The position numbers and the translations under genes are program-made. DNA of 64,000 nucleotides. It comes from Leptospiraceae bacterium. Lineage in GTDB: Bacteria > Spirochaetota > Leptospiria > Leptospirales > Leptonemataceae. The DNA lies in assembly GCA_025059995.1 (NCBI GenBank), contig JANXCF010000002.1, positions 1-64,000 of the forward strand, written 5' to 3'. The stretch's first letter is position 1. Every line of letters starts with the position of its first letter. This document shows positions 45,101 to 53,847 of the stretch, piece after piece. Under the pieces are notes generated by a model. It saw only the letters and a program-made list of their open reading frames with translations. It had not been told where the DNA came from and ran no database searches.

Positions 45101-45764
45101 ATCAGGAGACATCATCCAAGTGGGATACGAAATGTATTTGAAACTTTTAGAAAATGCCATCAGGAAACTCAAAGGAGAAACCATCAAGCCAGAATTTCGT
45201 TGTATAGTGTCTTTTCCTTTTGACTTTTTTATTTCTGAAAAATACGTCCCCAATACTCGAGAAAGAATCGAGTTCTATAAGAAATTCGAGACTTGCACGA
45301 GCCTACAGCAATTTCATGATGTGGTGGCGGAACTCAAAGATCGTTTTGGTGAGCCTGATGAAGTCTCAAAGATTTTCATTACCTTAGAAGAAATTCGAAC
45401 CATAGGAACGGAATTGGGAATAGAATCCATCTCCGAACACAAAGGAGAAATCGAAATCAAGCCTTCATCGTATTTCCAAGTTCCGTTAGAAAAAATGCTA
45501 AAAGTGATACAAAGCAAAGACTCTTTCTACCTCAAGCCTGGAAATACCCAATACATCTATATTGACACCCTTCGACTCAGATATCTGAAAGAAAAAAAAT
45601 TCAATTACAAAGATGTCAAAATTGTTATGACACAAGAAGATTTGAAGTATTTAATCGAGAAGTTGCAAATGCTTTTGAAAATCAAAAACGGAGAGGACGT
45701 TGACTCTTTGGTTTCTCAAGGGAAAAAGACGTATAAAAAACAAAAAACAATTGCTCAATTATGA
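42192..45764 (+). CDS. mfd: Transcription-repair coupling factor Mfd
   Basis: Mfd displaces RNA polymerase stalled at DNA lesions and recruits the UvrA/UvrB excision machinery. The 1190-residue protein shows all parts: a UvrB-homology N-terminal region ([23 protein letters not shown]), the RNA-polymerase-interacting domain ([15 protein letters not shown]), and the RecG-like motor with Walker A [38 protein letters not shown] and [21 protein letters not shown]. The C-terminal UvrA-masking domain follows. AAGGAG precedes the start. It is divergent from the P83/100 gene. Confidence 0.97.
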   Translation: [1190 protein letters not shown]

Positions 45765-45799
45765 AAAAAAAATTTTTAGACAAATTTGAGGAGCTTTGA

Positions 45800-46504
45800 A
45801 TGAAGACAAAAATTCACTTAATCATTTTTATTTTTATTTTCATTGTTTTAGCGTTTTGTAAAGAAAAGGGAGTAAATATCGAAACTATAGGGAAGGATTC
45901 CATCACCACTCAAGATTTCGAAACTTACTATGAAACCTATATTGAAAAAGCGTCAAGACTAGCCAATGCCGAGAAAAAAACCCTCTACGAATTGATGTGC
46001 AATCCTGAGAGGATTCCTCAGGATCCAGCCATTCAAGAATTGATTATGGGATTATATCCCGAAAATGCCTACCAAAAGTTCAGAGAAATGAAGATTGTAG
46101 AGCAAGCGGCAAAACTCGAAAAGTTTGATCAAAAACCCGTCATCAAAAACATCATAGAGCAAGTTCGATTAGAAACCCTTGTGAATTTATACATCCAAGA
46201 AAAAATGCAAGAAAAGATCAAAATTTCCCAAGAACAAGTAGAAAGAAAATGTGAAGAACTCCGCAAAAAGGACCCAAGAATTTTGAACTTATCGATTGAT
46301 GATTGCTTGAAGATTTCTGAAGCCTATTTGAAAAACGAAATCATTCGTGCAGAATACCCACGACTCATCAATGAAATCAAAGAATCCGTGCAAGTAAAGA
46401 AAAACAACGAATTTAATCGAGAACAATACTTACGAAACGAAATCAAACTTTTCAAAGAAGCACAAGAAATAGGAAAATGCCCTAAGCCAGAAAAACAAGG
46501 CTAG
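45800..46504 (+). CDS. Probable lipoprotein with SurA-N-like helical domain
   Basis: The 234-residue product has a hydrophobic signal peptide ending in a lipobox-like LAFC at about residue 20. The mature part is largely helical, with a SITTQDFETYYETYI start and Glu/Lys-rich helices such as EQAAKLEKFDQKPVIKNII, which resemble the N-terminal chaperone domain of SurA/PrsA-type peptidyl-prolyl isomerases, but no isomerase domain is visible. GAGGAG precedes the ATG. It follows mfd by 35 bases. A role in outer-membrane protein folding is an inference. Confidence 0.7.
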   Translation: MKTKIHLIIFIFIFIVLAFCKEKGVNIETIGKDSITTQDFETYYETYIEKASRLANAEKKTLYELMCNPERIPQDPAIQELIMGLYPENAYQKFREMKIVEQAAKLEKFDQKPVIKNIIEQVRLETLVNLYIQEKMQEKIKISQEQVERKCEELRKKDPRILNLSIDDCLKISEAYLKNEIIRAEYPRLINEIKESVQVKKNNEFNREQYLRNEIKLFKEAQEIGKCPKPEKQG

Positions 46505-46526
46505 TGCTTAATTCCATAGTTTTGGA

Positions 46527-47513
46527 ATGGGCAGTTCAAATCAAGAATATGAATGGGTAGTTGATTCAAACGGCGAACGTTTAGATGTATGGCTTCAACA
46601 AAAATTTCAAACTCAATATAGTCGAAACACCATACAAAATTTCATCAAAAACAAAAAAGTAACTATCATTGACTCGCAGGGAAAAGTTTTACCAGAAAAA
46701 AAGATCAAACCTTCATTTCGTTTGGAAAAGGGCATGAAGGTTCTATGTGATTTTCATGAAGTTTCATCTTCAGTTAATATAAACCCCATTCCGATGAATT
46801 TAAATATTCTTTACGAAGATCAATACTTAGCCATCATTCATAAACCTCCCAATATAAGCGTTCATCCCGGGCAAAGCGAAACCAATGAACCAACCATCTT
46901 GAATGGTATTTTATTCCATTGGAAGGAATTACAAAACCAACCCATCGTCATACAAAACAAAACTATCATCCAAAGACCCGGAATAGTTCATCGACTGGAT
47001 AAAATGACAGAAGGTTTGTTATTAGTTGCGAAGAATCCTTCTACCCAATGGAAATTGAGTCGGATGTTTCAAACCCGAGAGATCAAAAAGACCTACATTG
47101 CATGGTTATTGGGAACTCCCAAAGAAGAAAAAGGAAGGATAGAACTACCTCTAAAAAGAAATCCCAAAAACCGAAACAAAATGATGGTAGATCCTCAAGG
47201 AAGAATGGCTATCACAGAATACGAAACTATAAAAGCCATCACAAGCACACACCACAGAAAATACACCAAAGTTCGTATCCACTTAATCACGGGAAGAACC
47301 CATCAAATCCGTGCCCACTTCCATCACTTGAAGTGCCCTGTTGTTGGAGATGATTTGTATTATCACGTTGATGAAAAGATCAAAAAATATGGACTCTTAC
47401 TTTTAGCAAAAGCATTATCCTTCGTTCATCCAGAGACTCAAGAACTCGTCCATGTCGAGATTGATGAACCTAAGAGATTCTTGGAATTCGAAAAGAAATG
47501 TCACCATTATTAG
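46527..47513 (+). CDS. RluA-family 23S rRNA/tRNA pseudouridine synthase
   Basis: The 328-residue protein has an N-terminal S4 RNA-binding domain (GERLDVWLQQKF...RNTIQNFIKNKKVTI) and the RluA catalytic domain: HKPPNISVHPG, then PGIVHRLDKMTEGLLLVAK with the catalytic Asp, and ITGRTHQIRAHFHHL. It isomerises uridines in rRNA (RluD/RluC type) or tRNA; the exact site cannot be fixed by sequence alone. It overlaps the prepilin peptidase gene by 16 bases. Confidence 0.92.
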   Translation: MGSSNQEYEWVVDSNGERLDVWLQQKFQTQYSRNTIQNFIKNKKVTIIDSQGKVLPEKKIKPSFRLEKGMKVLCDFHEVSSSVNINPIPMNLNILYEDQYLAIIHKPPNISVHPGQSETNEPTILNGILFHWKELQNQPIVIQNKTIIQRPGIVHRLDKMTEGLLLVAKNPSTQWKLSRMFQTREIKKTYIAWLLGTPKEEKGRIELPLKRNPKNRNKMMVDPQGRMAITEYETIKAITSTHHRKYTKVRIHLITGRTHQIRAHFHHLKCPVVGDDLYYHVDEKIKKYGLLLLAKALSFVHPETQELVHVEIDEPKRFLEFEKKCHHY

Positions 47514-48310
47514 AAACCACTTTTTCTTATGTTTATCTTTTCTTTTTGGGGGCATCGCTGGGAAGTTTCTACAAAACCCTTCTTGAAAGAATCCTTTATT
47601 TTTTTTATAGTCAACATCGTAAGCATTTCTCAAAAAAAGAAAGATACTACCGCTTGTTTTTTCAACCCTCTTTTTGTTATCACTGCCATCAACGTATAAA
47701 AAGGATTTATCTTTTGCCAGTAATTGGATACTGGCTTTCTCGAGGGAGGTGTTCCCACTGCAAAACTCCTATTTCCAAGAGTTATCTTGTTTGGGAATGG
47801 GGTGGAGGATTTCTTTTGATGTTTTTTTATAAATTTTTTGGTGTTGCTTCGTTTCTTTTGCTTTTTTTGGTTTTTCAGTTTCTTGTTATTGCTCAAATTG
47901 ATTATCAAAAGTTCTTGATTGATTTCGAAAACCTGATCATTCTTTGGGTTTTGTCGATAGTCTATCTTTTTTTGTTTGATGCTTGGGATTCATGGGAGTT
48001 CTGGAGGTTTTTATTTTTGAAAATCCTTCTTTTCGTAGGAACTTTTCTAATTTTGTTTTTGATTACTCGGGGGAAAAAACTAGGCTTTGGTGATGTTTTG
48101 TTAATGATTCCCATCAGTATGATTTTTGATATTTCGGAAATCATTGTGATTATGTTTGGGGCTTCGTTCCTTAGCATTTTGTTTATATTATTTTATAAAA
48201 AAAACCAACGTTCTTTTGCTCCTTTAGGCTCGTTTTTAGGATATGTTAGCGTGATGATGCTGATCTTGAAACCCCTGATTTCTTTTGAGGAACTTTTAGC
48301 TCAAATTTAG
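47498..48310 (+). CDS. Type IV prepilin peptidase (A24 family)
   Basis: Prepilin peptidase cleaves and N-methylates type IV pilins and type II secretion pseudopilins in the inner membrane. The 270-residue protein has about seven helices. Between helices 1 and 2 it has the zinc loop CYHCHQ...CSHCKTPIS (two CxxC pairs, full methylating form). The catalytic Asp motifs are IDYQKFLID (LPD changed to LID) and GFGD. GASLGSFYKTLLER at the start is the family signature with changes. Pilin or secretion partners are not in the window. Confidence 0.85.
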   Translation: MSPLLETTFSYVYLFFLGASLGSFYKTLLERILYFFYSQHRKHFSKKERYYRLFFQPSFCYHCHQRIKRIYLLPVIGYWLSRGRCSHCKTPISKSYLVWEWGGGFLLMFFYKFFGVASFLLLFLVFQFLVIAQIDYQKFLIDFENLIILWVLSIVYLFLFDAWDSWEFWRFLFLKILLFVGTFLILFLITRGKKLGFGDVLLMIPISMIFDISEIIVIMFGASFLSILFILFYKKNQRSFAPLGSFLGYVSVMMLILKPLISFEELLAQI

Positions 48311-48324
48311 GTGAATATGAGTTC

Positions 48325-49638
48325 CTACAAAAAAGGTTCTATTTCTTCTTTTTTGGGTGATACTTGATATTGCTTTCCTGTTTCTAAGTTTTTGATGGTG
48401 ATTTTTTTCTGCTGGATTTCGTCTTCTCCCACAATCACGACATATTTGTATTTTTTCTTCTCGGCGATTTCCAATTCTTTTCCGAATTTCTTTGGTCTTT
48501 GAAGTGAGAGCTCTACGGGGATGTTGAAACTTCGAAGTTCCTGAACAATCTTTAAGTATTCAGGATAAAGCTTTTCATCGAATAGAGCGAAATAAAATCC
48601 TTTTCGATGAGAAAAATGCGGAATTAAATTGTGGTTTCTTAAAAAAGACTCCAACGTAACATCCCCTAAACCAAATCCAATCGCAGGTAATGATTGCTTA
48701 GCAAATTGACCAATCAATTGATCATACCTACCTCCCCCAAAGATAGCTCTTTGATTTTCAGGATGAGTGTCGTAAATTTCAAAAATCAGACCCGTATAGT
48801 AATCAAACCCACGCACAATCGAAGGATCGAAAATCAGATTTTGGGTGTCGTGAACTTCACTTAGATAGCGAATAAGAAGCTGCATGCGAGATAAAATGTT
48901 TTTGATTGCTTCTAAGTTTTCTTTGTTTTGGAATGAAAAATTGTTCAAATCCGAAATTTTGTTTAAATCCAGCTTGATGTTTAGAAATTCGTAGACTTTT
49001 TGTATTTCTTTGTCATTGCATAGTTTTTGGAGTTCTTGATGGAATTCTTCATGAGTGATTTTTTCTTTTTTGTCAATTAGCCTTCCAATTTTTCGGAGCC
49101 TTTCTTTGTCGGAGATTTCTAACCACAAGTTCAAAAGGTTTCTATCACTAAAGCGAATCAAAAAATCCTCTTCTTTTGCTCCATAACTTTTGAGTATATC
49201 CATTGCAACCGAAAGAATCTCCACATCAGCATAAACAGTATCAGACCCGATCAAATCCACGTTGAGCTGATAGAACTCTCGTAGCCTTCCTTTTCCCGGA
49301 CGTTCGTAACGCATGAAGTTCGCAATACTGAACCATCGCACAGGTAATATTAAATCCTGCATTTTCTCTGCTACCATCCGTGCCAAAGTGGGGGTCATTT
49401 CTGGTCGGATAGAAACTTCTCGATTCCCGCGATCGAAAAACGTATAGAGCTGTTCGTTCACAATCTCTTCAGAAGATTTGGAACGATATAAATCTGTAAA
49501 TTCTAAAATAGGAGCGTGGTATTCTTCATAGCCATATTGAATACATACTTCTCGTTGTTTTTCGAAAAACCAATTGCGGATTTGCATTTCTTCGGGATAA
49601 AAATCCCGTGTTCCAGGATAAGAAGAAAACTTCTTCAT
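48325..49638 (-). CDS. hisS: Histidyl-tRNA synthetase
   Basis: HisRS charges tRNA-His. The class II motifs are present: motif 2 in MRYERPGKGRLREFYQ, IRPEMTPTLARMVAEK (motif 1 region), RGFDYYTGLIFEI (histidine-binding HisA segment), and GGGRYDQLIGQF. The C-terminal anticodon-binding domain includes KFGKELEIAEKKKYKYVVIVGEDE. Length (437) is typical. It starts two bases after the PilZ-like gene on the same strand and is the last gene of a compact six-gene run. Confidence 0.97.
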   Translation of the reverse strand: MKKFSSYPGTRDFYPEEMQIRNWFFEKQREVCIQYGYEEYHAPILEFTDLYRSKSSEEIVNEQLYTFFDRGNREVSIRPEMTPTLARMVAEKMQDLILPVRWFSIANFMRYERPGKGRLREFYQLNVDLIGSDTVYADVEILSVAMDILKSYGAKEEDFLIRFSDRNLLNLWLEISDKERLRKIGRLIDKKEKITHEEFHQELQKLCNDKEIQKVYEFLNIKLDLNKISDLNNFSFQNKENLEAIKNILSRMQLLIRYLSEVHDTQNLIFDPSIVRGFDYYTGLIFEIYDTHPENQRAIFGGGRYDQLIGQFAKQSLPAIGFGLGDVTLESFLRNHNLIPHFSHRKGFYFALFDEKLYPEYLKIVQELRSFNIPVELSLQRPKKFGKELEIAEKKKYKYVVIVGEDEIQQKKITIKNLETGKQYQVSPKKEEIEPFL

Positions 49639-49640
49639 AC

Positions 49641-50711
49641 TTAAATAGGAGTAAGCTTTTTCAGTAAATTCCTCAAAATTTCAATATTGCTTTTACGAAA
49701 TTCTGTATATCCCAATCCTGTAAACTCAATTCCCATAATTAATGTGGGGTCTCCTTCTTTTTTGATTTTATGAATATATTTGACTTCTCCCTGCATGCGC
49801 AACGGAGCTACTAGCTTGAAGATCAAATCAAAGGTTATGCTTTCTTGATAGGGAATTAATTTTATCAACTCAGGATCCGTGATTTCAATGGCTAACCCCC
49901 CTTCGGATATATTAAGTATGCGTTGTTTGGTTTTTATCAATGTTGTATTGACTTCTAAAATCTTTTCGAAGGTTTCATTCGCTATTCTTTCGAGCTCAAT
50001 CATGATTCTACTTTTTTCTTCTTCATTGGGAAGTTTTTGCAAAGGATATAAGATATATGCGAGCGGTATAAATTTGTTTTTGGCATACGTTACAATTGGG
50101 AATACGAAAAGATGTTGGGAATTTGTTTGGATAATTTCTGGTTGGTTAATCTCTTTTTGCTTTATCACATCTGGCAATTCTTCTGAGTTGGAAATCAAAA
50201 TGCGAATGTCTCCCATCGTTTTTTTGGCGGCTTCTTCGATTTGAGGGAAGATGATGCGAGAAGTAATTTGAAATTGGATGTTGTTTGCAGTGATGCGGTT
50301 TTTGCTCACTCGGAAGTTCGATGCTACAACCTCATCACCTTTAACAGAAAAACGAGGTTCTTTTCTTTCTACTTTACTCACATGTAAAATTGTAGGTCTT
50401 AGAATCGCACAACCAGGAGATAAAAGTTCTTGGAATTCAAAATGAAATTCCAATTGCTTTTTCATGAAAAGATAAAGTATCATTTTATTAGATAACTCTA
50501 AAGAAGGATTGAAGTAAAACTCTAATCCATCGTTTTTTTCATTAGCTGGGGTAAACTCCGCAGGAGGATAAGTATATTTCAAATACAAAGGATGTTTACC
50601 TAATTTTAACAAGATCAAGTTTTTTATCACTTTTGGATCACTCACAACATCCCAGGCTCTTTTTGTTTCTTTGATGGGATCAAATTTATAAAACCCTAAC
50701 ATATACTTCAT
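49641..50711 (-). CDS. PilZ-like (DUF1577-type) protein
   Basis: The 356-residue protein has a C-terminal beta-barrel region with NISEGGLAIEI near residue 268, which matches the DxSxxG motif of PilZ domains (Asp replaced by Asn), followed by QGEVKYIHKIKKEGD and MGIEFTGL. An RKEPR stretch (RxxxR, residues ~115) occurs far upstream rather than directly before the motif as in canonical PilZ. Proteins of this plan are known in Leptospira. If functional it would sense cyclic di-GMP, but the motif spacing and Asn change make this uncertain. It follows the OmpA gene by 21 bases. Confidence 0.65.
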   Translation of the reverse strand: MKYMLGFYKFDPIKETKRAWDVVSDPKVIKNLILLKLGKHPLYLKYTYPPAEFTPANEKNDGLEFYFNPSLELSNKMILYLFMKKQLEFHFEFQELLSPGCAILRPTILHVSKVERKEPRFSVKGDEVVASNFRVSKNRITANNIQFQITSRIIFPQIEEAAKKTMGDIRILISNSEELPDVIKQKEINQPEIIQTNSQHLFVFPIVTYAKNKFIPLAYILYPLQKLPNEEEKSRIMIELERIANETFEKILEVNTTLIKTKQRILNISEGGLAIEITDPELIKLIPYQESITFDLIFKLVAPLRMQGEVKYIHKIKKEGDPTLIMGIEFTGLGYTEFRKSNIEILRNLLKKLTPI

Positions 50712-50732
50712 ACTTTAAATATTTGACGGAAT

Positions 50733-52709
50733 TTATTGAATTTCTTTAAATTCTACTCTTCGATTTACAGCACCTCGTATGGCATCAGGAACCGGCACAA
50801 GAGGTCTAGTAAAACTATATCCTCGTATTTCTAAGCGATTTTCTGGAATTCCAAGTTCAATTAACTTATCTCGAACATTTTTTGCTCTCTGGATTGATAG
50901 TTGCAAGTTGTATTCATAGGACCTTTCTTTGGGACCCCGATAAGAAAGATCTGTATGACCTTGAATTTCTACCCGTATATTTGGATATAGCTTTAATATC
51001 TCAGCTATCATTTGTAACTTCTTGAGTTCTTCGGGTTTAATTTCGGCACTGTCTAAATCGAAAAAAATCCGTGTGTTCCAGATGCATTCAGGAAGTTTTG
51101 CTTCGCAAGGTTCTTGGATTTTCTTGAGCTTGATGATGATTCTTTCAAGTTCTTTTGATTCTTGAAACTTAATTCGTTTACTTTCATAACCCGGTGATGA
51201 GACATCCAACTCAAAGACTTCGTTTCTTCGGACTGGTACTTGAAACTGAGCAAGTTCATCCAAAACGAGCTCAGTGATTTTCCCCTCAGAATCAATCTTA
51301 AGAACCTTCGAACCGGGCAAAGATAAATTCGTGTCTTCATCCACAACAATGCCAGGGATATAACGAACAATGGGGGGTATAGGTTTGATGGGCTGTAAAA
51401 AGAAGACTCGTTCTTCGACTTTGGGTTCCGCATAAATTTCTTTTAGGTCCAAAAAAGTTTCCAATGGGAAGTATCCAGGAGCTGTGATTTCAATTCTATA
51501 TAATCTTCCCGAGAAAAGATCAACCTCGAATGTATTTTGTATCGTTGTGCCATCATTCTTAAATCTACGATCTGATTTTAAAACTAAGGTCTGGACACCA
51601 AAATCAATTTTTATGGTGGACTCAACTGCTACGGGTTCTTGAGTTTCTGCATCTAAGATTTTTCCTTTCAGCTTGATTTTATAAAACTCAATCAGTTCTT
51701 GAGGAAGAAAAAAGCGATAAATATCATACCCACCTTTTGCATCGTTTCGGATTCGATCAGAAGCAATGTAGGTCCACAAGCTATTATCTGAGATTTTTAA
51801 TGCTTCGTCGTTTTGCTTTGAATTGAAGGGTTCCCCCAAATTGAGAGGAAAGTCATACCCTAAACCATTGTAATTTGCTACGTATAAGTCAAATCCTCCA
51901 ATCCCATTAGGACGATTACTGGCAAAAACCAACTTCTGCTGTTGTTTCGTCAAGAAAGGTGTGATTTCGTCAAACCTTGTATTAATGGAAACTCCCAGAT
52001 TGACGGGCTTACTCCATATTCCTGTGGAGAGGTCTCTTTCTGCATACCAAATGTCAAATCCACCATAACCACCGGGTCGGTTGGAAACAAAAAAAAGCTT
52101 TTTTCCATCAGAAGAAATAAAAGGCATCAGATCATCGAAGTGAGAATTGATTTCGTTTAGATGTTGGATGTTTCCCCACCTTCCGTTTTCGAATCGAACT
52201 GTGTAGATATTCAAATTATCATAACCATTGAGGGTTTTATTTCGATGGGAAGTAAAATAAATTTCTTTAATTACACCATTTTGAATAAGAACGCTTATAT
52301 GCCCAACAAAAGCATCAGAATTAATCGTAAATTGGGTTTGCTGGATTGCCCTTTGGGTGTTCGTCAAAAATTTTTCCTCCAACGGAAGAACGAAAGGCAA
52401 AGGATCGGACCAAAGTGGTTCCAACATGGGATTCTCATGATTTTTGTTGTAAGAATACCAAAGGGAATGTTCTTCGAAAAAACCAGGTCTTTGGGACTGA
52501 AAAATTAAATATTTCTCTCCAAAAATGGGTAAAGGCGAATATTCATCCCATTGGGTATTGAGTTTTTCTTGATTTTGCAGATTTCGATCTTTTAAAACAT
52601 TTTCGAAATAAAAAATCTTACTCGTGATTTGGGGATAAAGGGGAAAGATAACAAACAAAAAAATTACAGCTGACAAATTATACTTTTTGTTGATAGACTT
52701 GATCCACAT
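50733..52709 (-). CDS. OmpA-family outer-membrane protein with PD40-like repeats
   Basis: The chosen start gives a signal peptide (MWIKSINKKYNLSAVIFLF) after GAAGAAAG; a longer frame, to 52868, would overlap the radical SAM gene without a signal. The mature part has three or more PD40/WD40-like blades (PFISSDGKKLFFVSNRPGG, KLVFASNRPNG, WTYIASDRI), then two beta-sandwich domains, and a C-terminal OmpA domain (IFFDLDSAEIKPEE, VEIQGHTDLSYRGP, LSIQRAKNVRDKLIELG) that binds peptidoglycan. It resembles spirochaetal OmpA/Pal-type envelope anchors. It overlaps the upstream radical SAM gene by 32 bases. Confidence 0.85.
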   Translation of the reverse strand: MWIKSINKKYNLSAVIFLFVIFPLYPQITSKIFYFENVLKDRNLQNQEKLNTQWDEYSPLPIFGEKYLIFQSQRPGFFEEHSLWYSYNKNHENPMLEPLWSDPLPFVLPLEEKFLTNTQRAIQQTQFTINSDAFVGHISVLIQNGVIKEIYFTSHRNKTLNGYDNLNIYTVRFENGRWGNIQHLNEINSHFDDLMPFISSDGKKLFFVSNRPGGYGGFDIWYAERDLSTGIWSKPVNLGVSINTRFDEITPFLTKQQQKLVFASNRPNGIGGFDLYVANYNGLGYDFPLNLGEPFNSKQNDEALKISDNSLWTYIASDRIRNDAKGGYDIYRFFLPQELIEFYKIKLKGKILDAETQEPVAVESTIKIDFGVQTLVLKSDRRFKNDGTTIQNTFEVDLFSGRLYRIEITAPGYFPLETFLDLKEIYAEPKVEERVFFLQPIKPIPPIVRYIPGIVVDEDTNLSLPGSKVLKIDSEGKITELVLDELAQFQVPVRRNEVFELDVSSPGYESKRIKFQESKELERIIIKLKKIQEPCEAKLPECIWNTRIFFDLDSAEIKPEELKKLQMIAEILKLYPNIRVEIQGHTDLSYRGPKERSYEYNLQLSIQRAKNVRDKLIELGIPENRLEIRGYSFTRPLVPVPDAIRGAVNRRVEFKEIQ

Positions 52710-53805
52710 ATTTTCTTCTTTCTTCAAAAAGAAGATCCAATGATTTGGACGAAGAAGGAATAAAACCAAAGACTTTATCCCACATAAATTGGGTTTCCAT
52801 ACAAAGATAGAGAAAGAGTTTTGGATCTTTCTTTTGGATATAACTTCGGATTTTGGAATACACTTCATAACGTATTTCTTTATAATAACGGAACTTGTGG
52901 TCCTTGCCTTGAACCATCTCCTGCTTTGTCAAAAAATCTTCGGGATAACGCTTCTGCATGATCTCTTTTTGGTTAGGAGAATAACGAAAGGTCCCCAGAG
53001 ATATCCAAGCAATTCGATTGGGATTAACAACATCAAAAATGTGATCAATCAACTCATAATAATCCTTTTCCCAGTTTTCATAATAAATGATTGGATCGAA
53101 GTGAAAAGCAAGTTTATACCCTGCTTTTTGAGCCTTGAGCGCAGCTTCTAATCTTTCTTGTATGGTGGATGTTCCATGCTCAATTGTGTTGACAATGAAC
53201 TCAGGATTAACCGACCATGAAATAACCGTTCTTTGGTTGTGAGGTAAATCCAAAAGATGATCTACGTTTGATGATTTTGTTTTTAATTCTAAAGTCGCGT
53301 TAGTTTGTTTTGCGAAAAATTCAATCAAGATGGGGGATAGTTTTATCAAAGGATCAAGGGCTAAAGAATCCGTATATTCTCCAGTTCCTATTCGAAAGTG
53401 AAAAGCTTTATTCTGGATTTTTCGAGAAACCTCATCCAGAAGATCATCAACATTGCCAAAAAGGGTAATCAAAGGCTGGTTCATAAAAGTTTGCAAATAA
53501 CAATAATGACAGTCATAAACACATCCTACACCAAAATTAATCACAAAGTATTGGCAACAAACGACCCCATCGGAACCAGGACACGAAGATAAGAATTTCC
53601 CAAGATGTCGTTGAACCAAAAGGATGTCTTTATAAAAAAGTTGGTTTTTTTGAGAATAAAGCTTCATCACTTCTTTGGGGTTTTCTACCCACTCAATTTC
53701 TATTGATAGTCCTTTTGTGTTTTCTATGATGTTTTTTACGATGATTGAGTTTTTTAGGGAATTTTCAATATAGATTTTTTTTATTGGGAAAGAAGCAGGA
53801 TTCAT
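52678..53805 (-). CDS. Spore-photoproduct-lyase-like radical SAM protein
   Basis: The 375-residue protein has the radical SAM cluster motif GCVYDCHYCYLQ (Cx3Cx2C) near residue 95, preceded by PGSDGVVCCQYFVINFG, and a C-terminal part with SWSVNPEFIVNTIEHGT. This matches the SplB/SPL family, which repairs spore photoproduct (5-thyminyl-5,6-dihydrothymine) in spores. A non-sporulating organism would use it differently, perhaps for UV lesion repair or another radical reaction; the substrate is not known from sequence. It is downstream of the adenylyl cyclase and overlaps the OmpA gene. Confidence 0.82.
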   Translation of the reverse strand: MNPASFPIKKIYIENSLKNSIIVKNIIENTKGLSIEIEWVENPKEVMKLYSQKNQLFYKDILLVQRHLGKFLSSCPGSDGVVCCQYFVINFGVGCVYDCHYCYLQTFMNQPLITLFGNVDDLLDEVSRKIQNKAFHFRIGTGEYTDSLALDPLIKLSPILIEFFAKQTNATLELKTKSSNVDHLLDLPHNQRTVISWSVNPEFIVNTIEHGTSTIQERLEAALKAQKAGYKLAFHFDPIIYYENWEKDYYELIDHIFDVVNPNRIAWISLGTFRYSPNQKEIMQKRYPEDFLTKQEMVQGKDHKFRYYKEIRYEVYSKIRSYIQKKDPKLFLYLCMETQFMWDKVFGFIPSSSKSLDLLFEERRKYVDQVYQQKV

Positions 53806-53847
53806 ATTCCCAAGGAATTGAATTGCTAAGTTTTGACAACTAAGGAA

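Noticed and set aside
51053..51433. A 126-residue minus-strand frame inside the OmpA gene
   Set aside because: It is an alternative frame of a gene with clear OmpA motifs and has no start signal.
52709..52868. Longer N-terminus for the OmpA protein
   Set aside because: It would overlap the radical SAM gene by 190 bases and hide the signal peptide, which begins at the internal ATG with a purine-rich ribosome-binding site.
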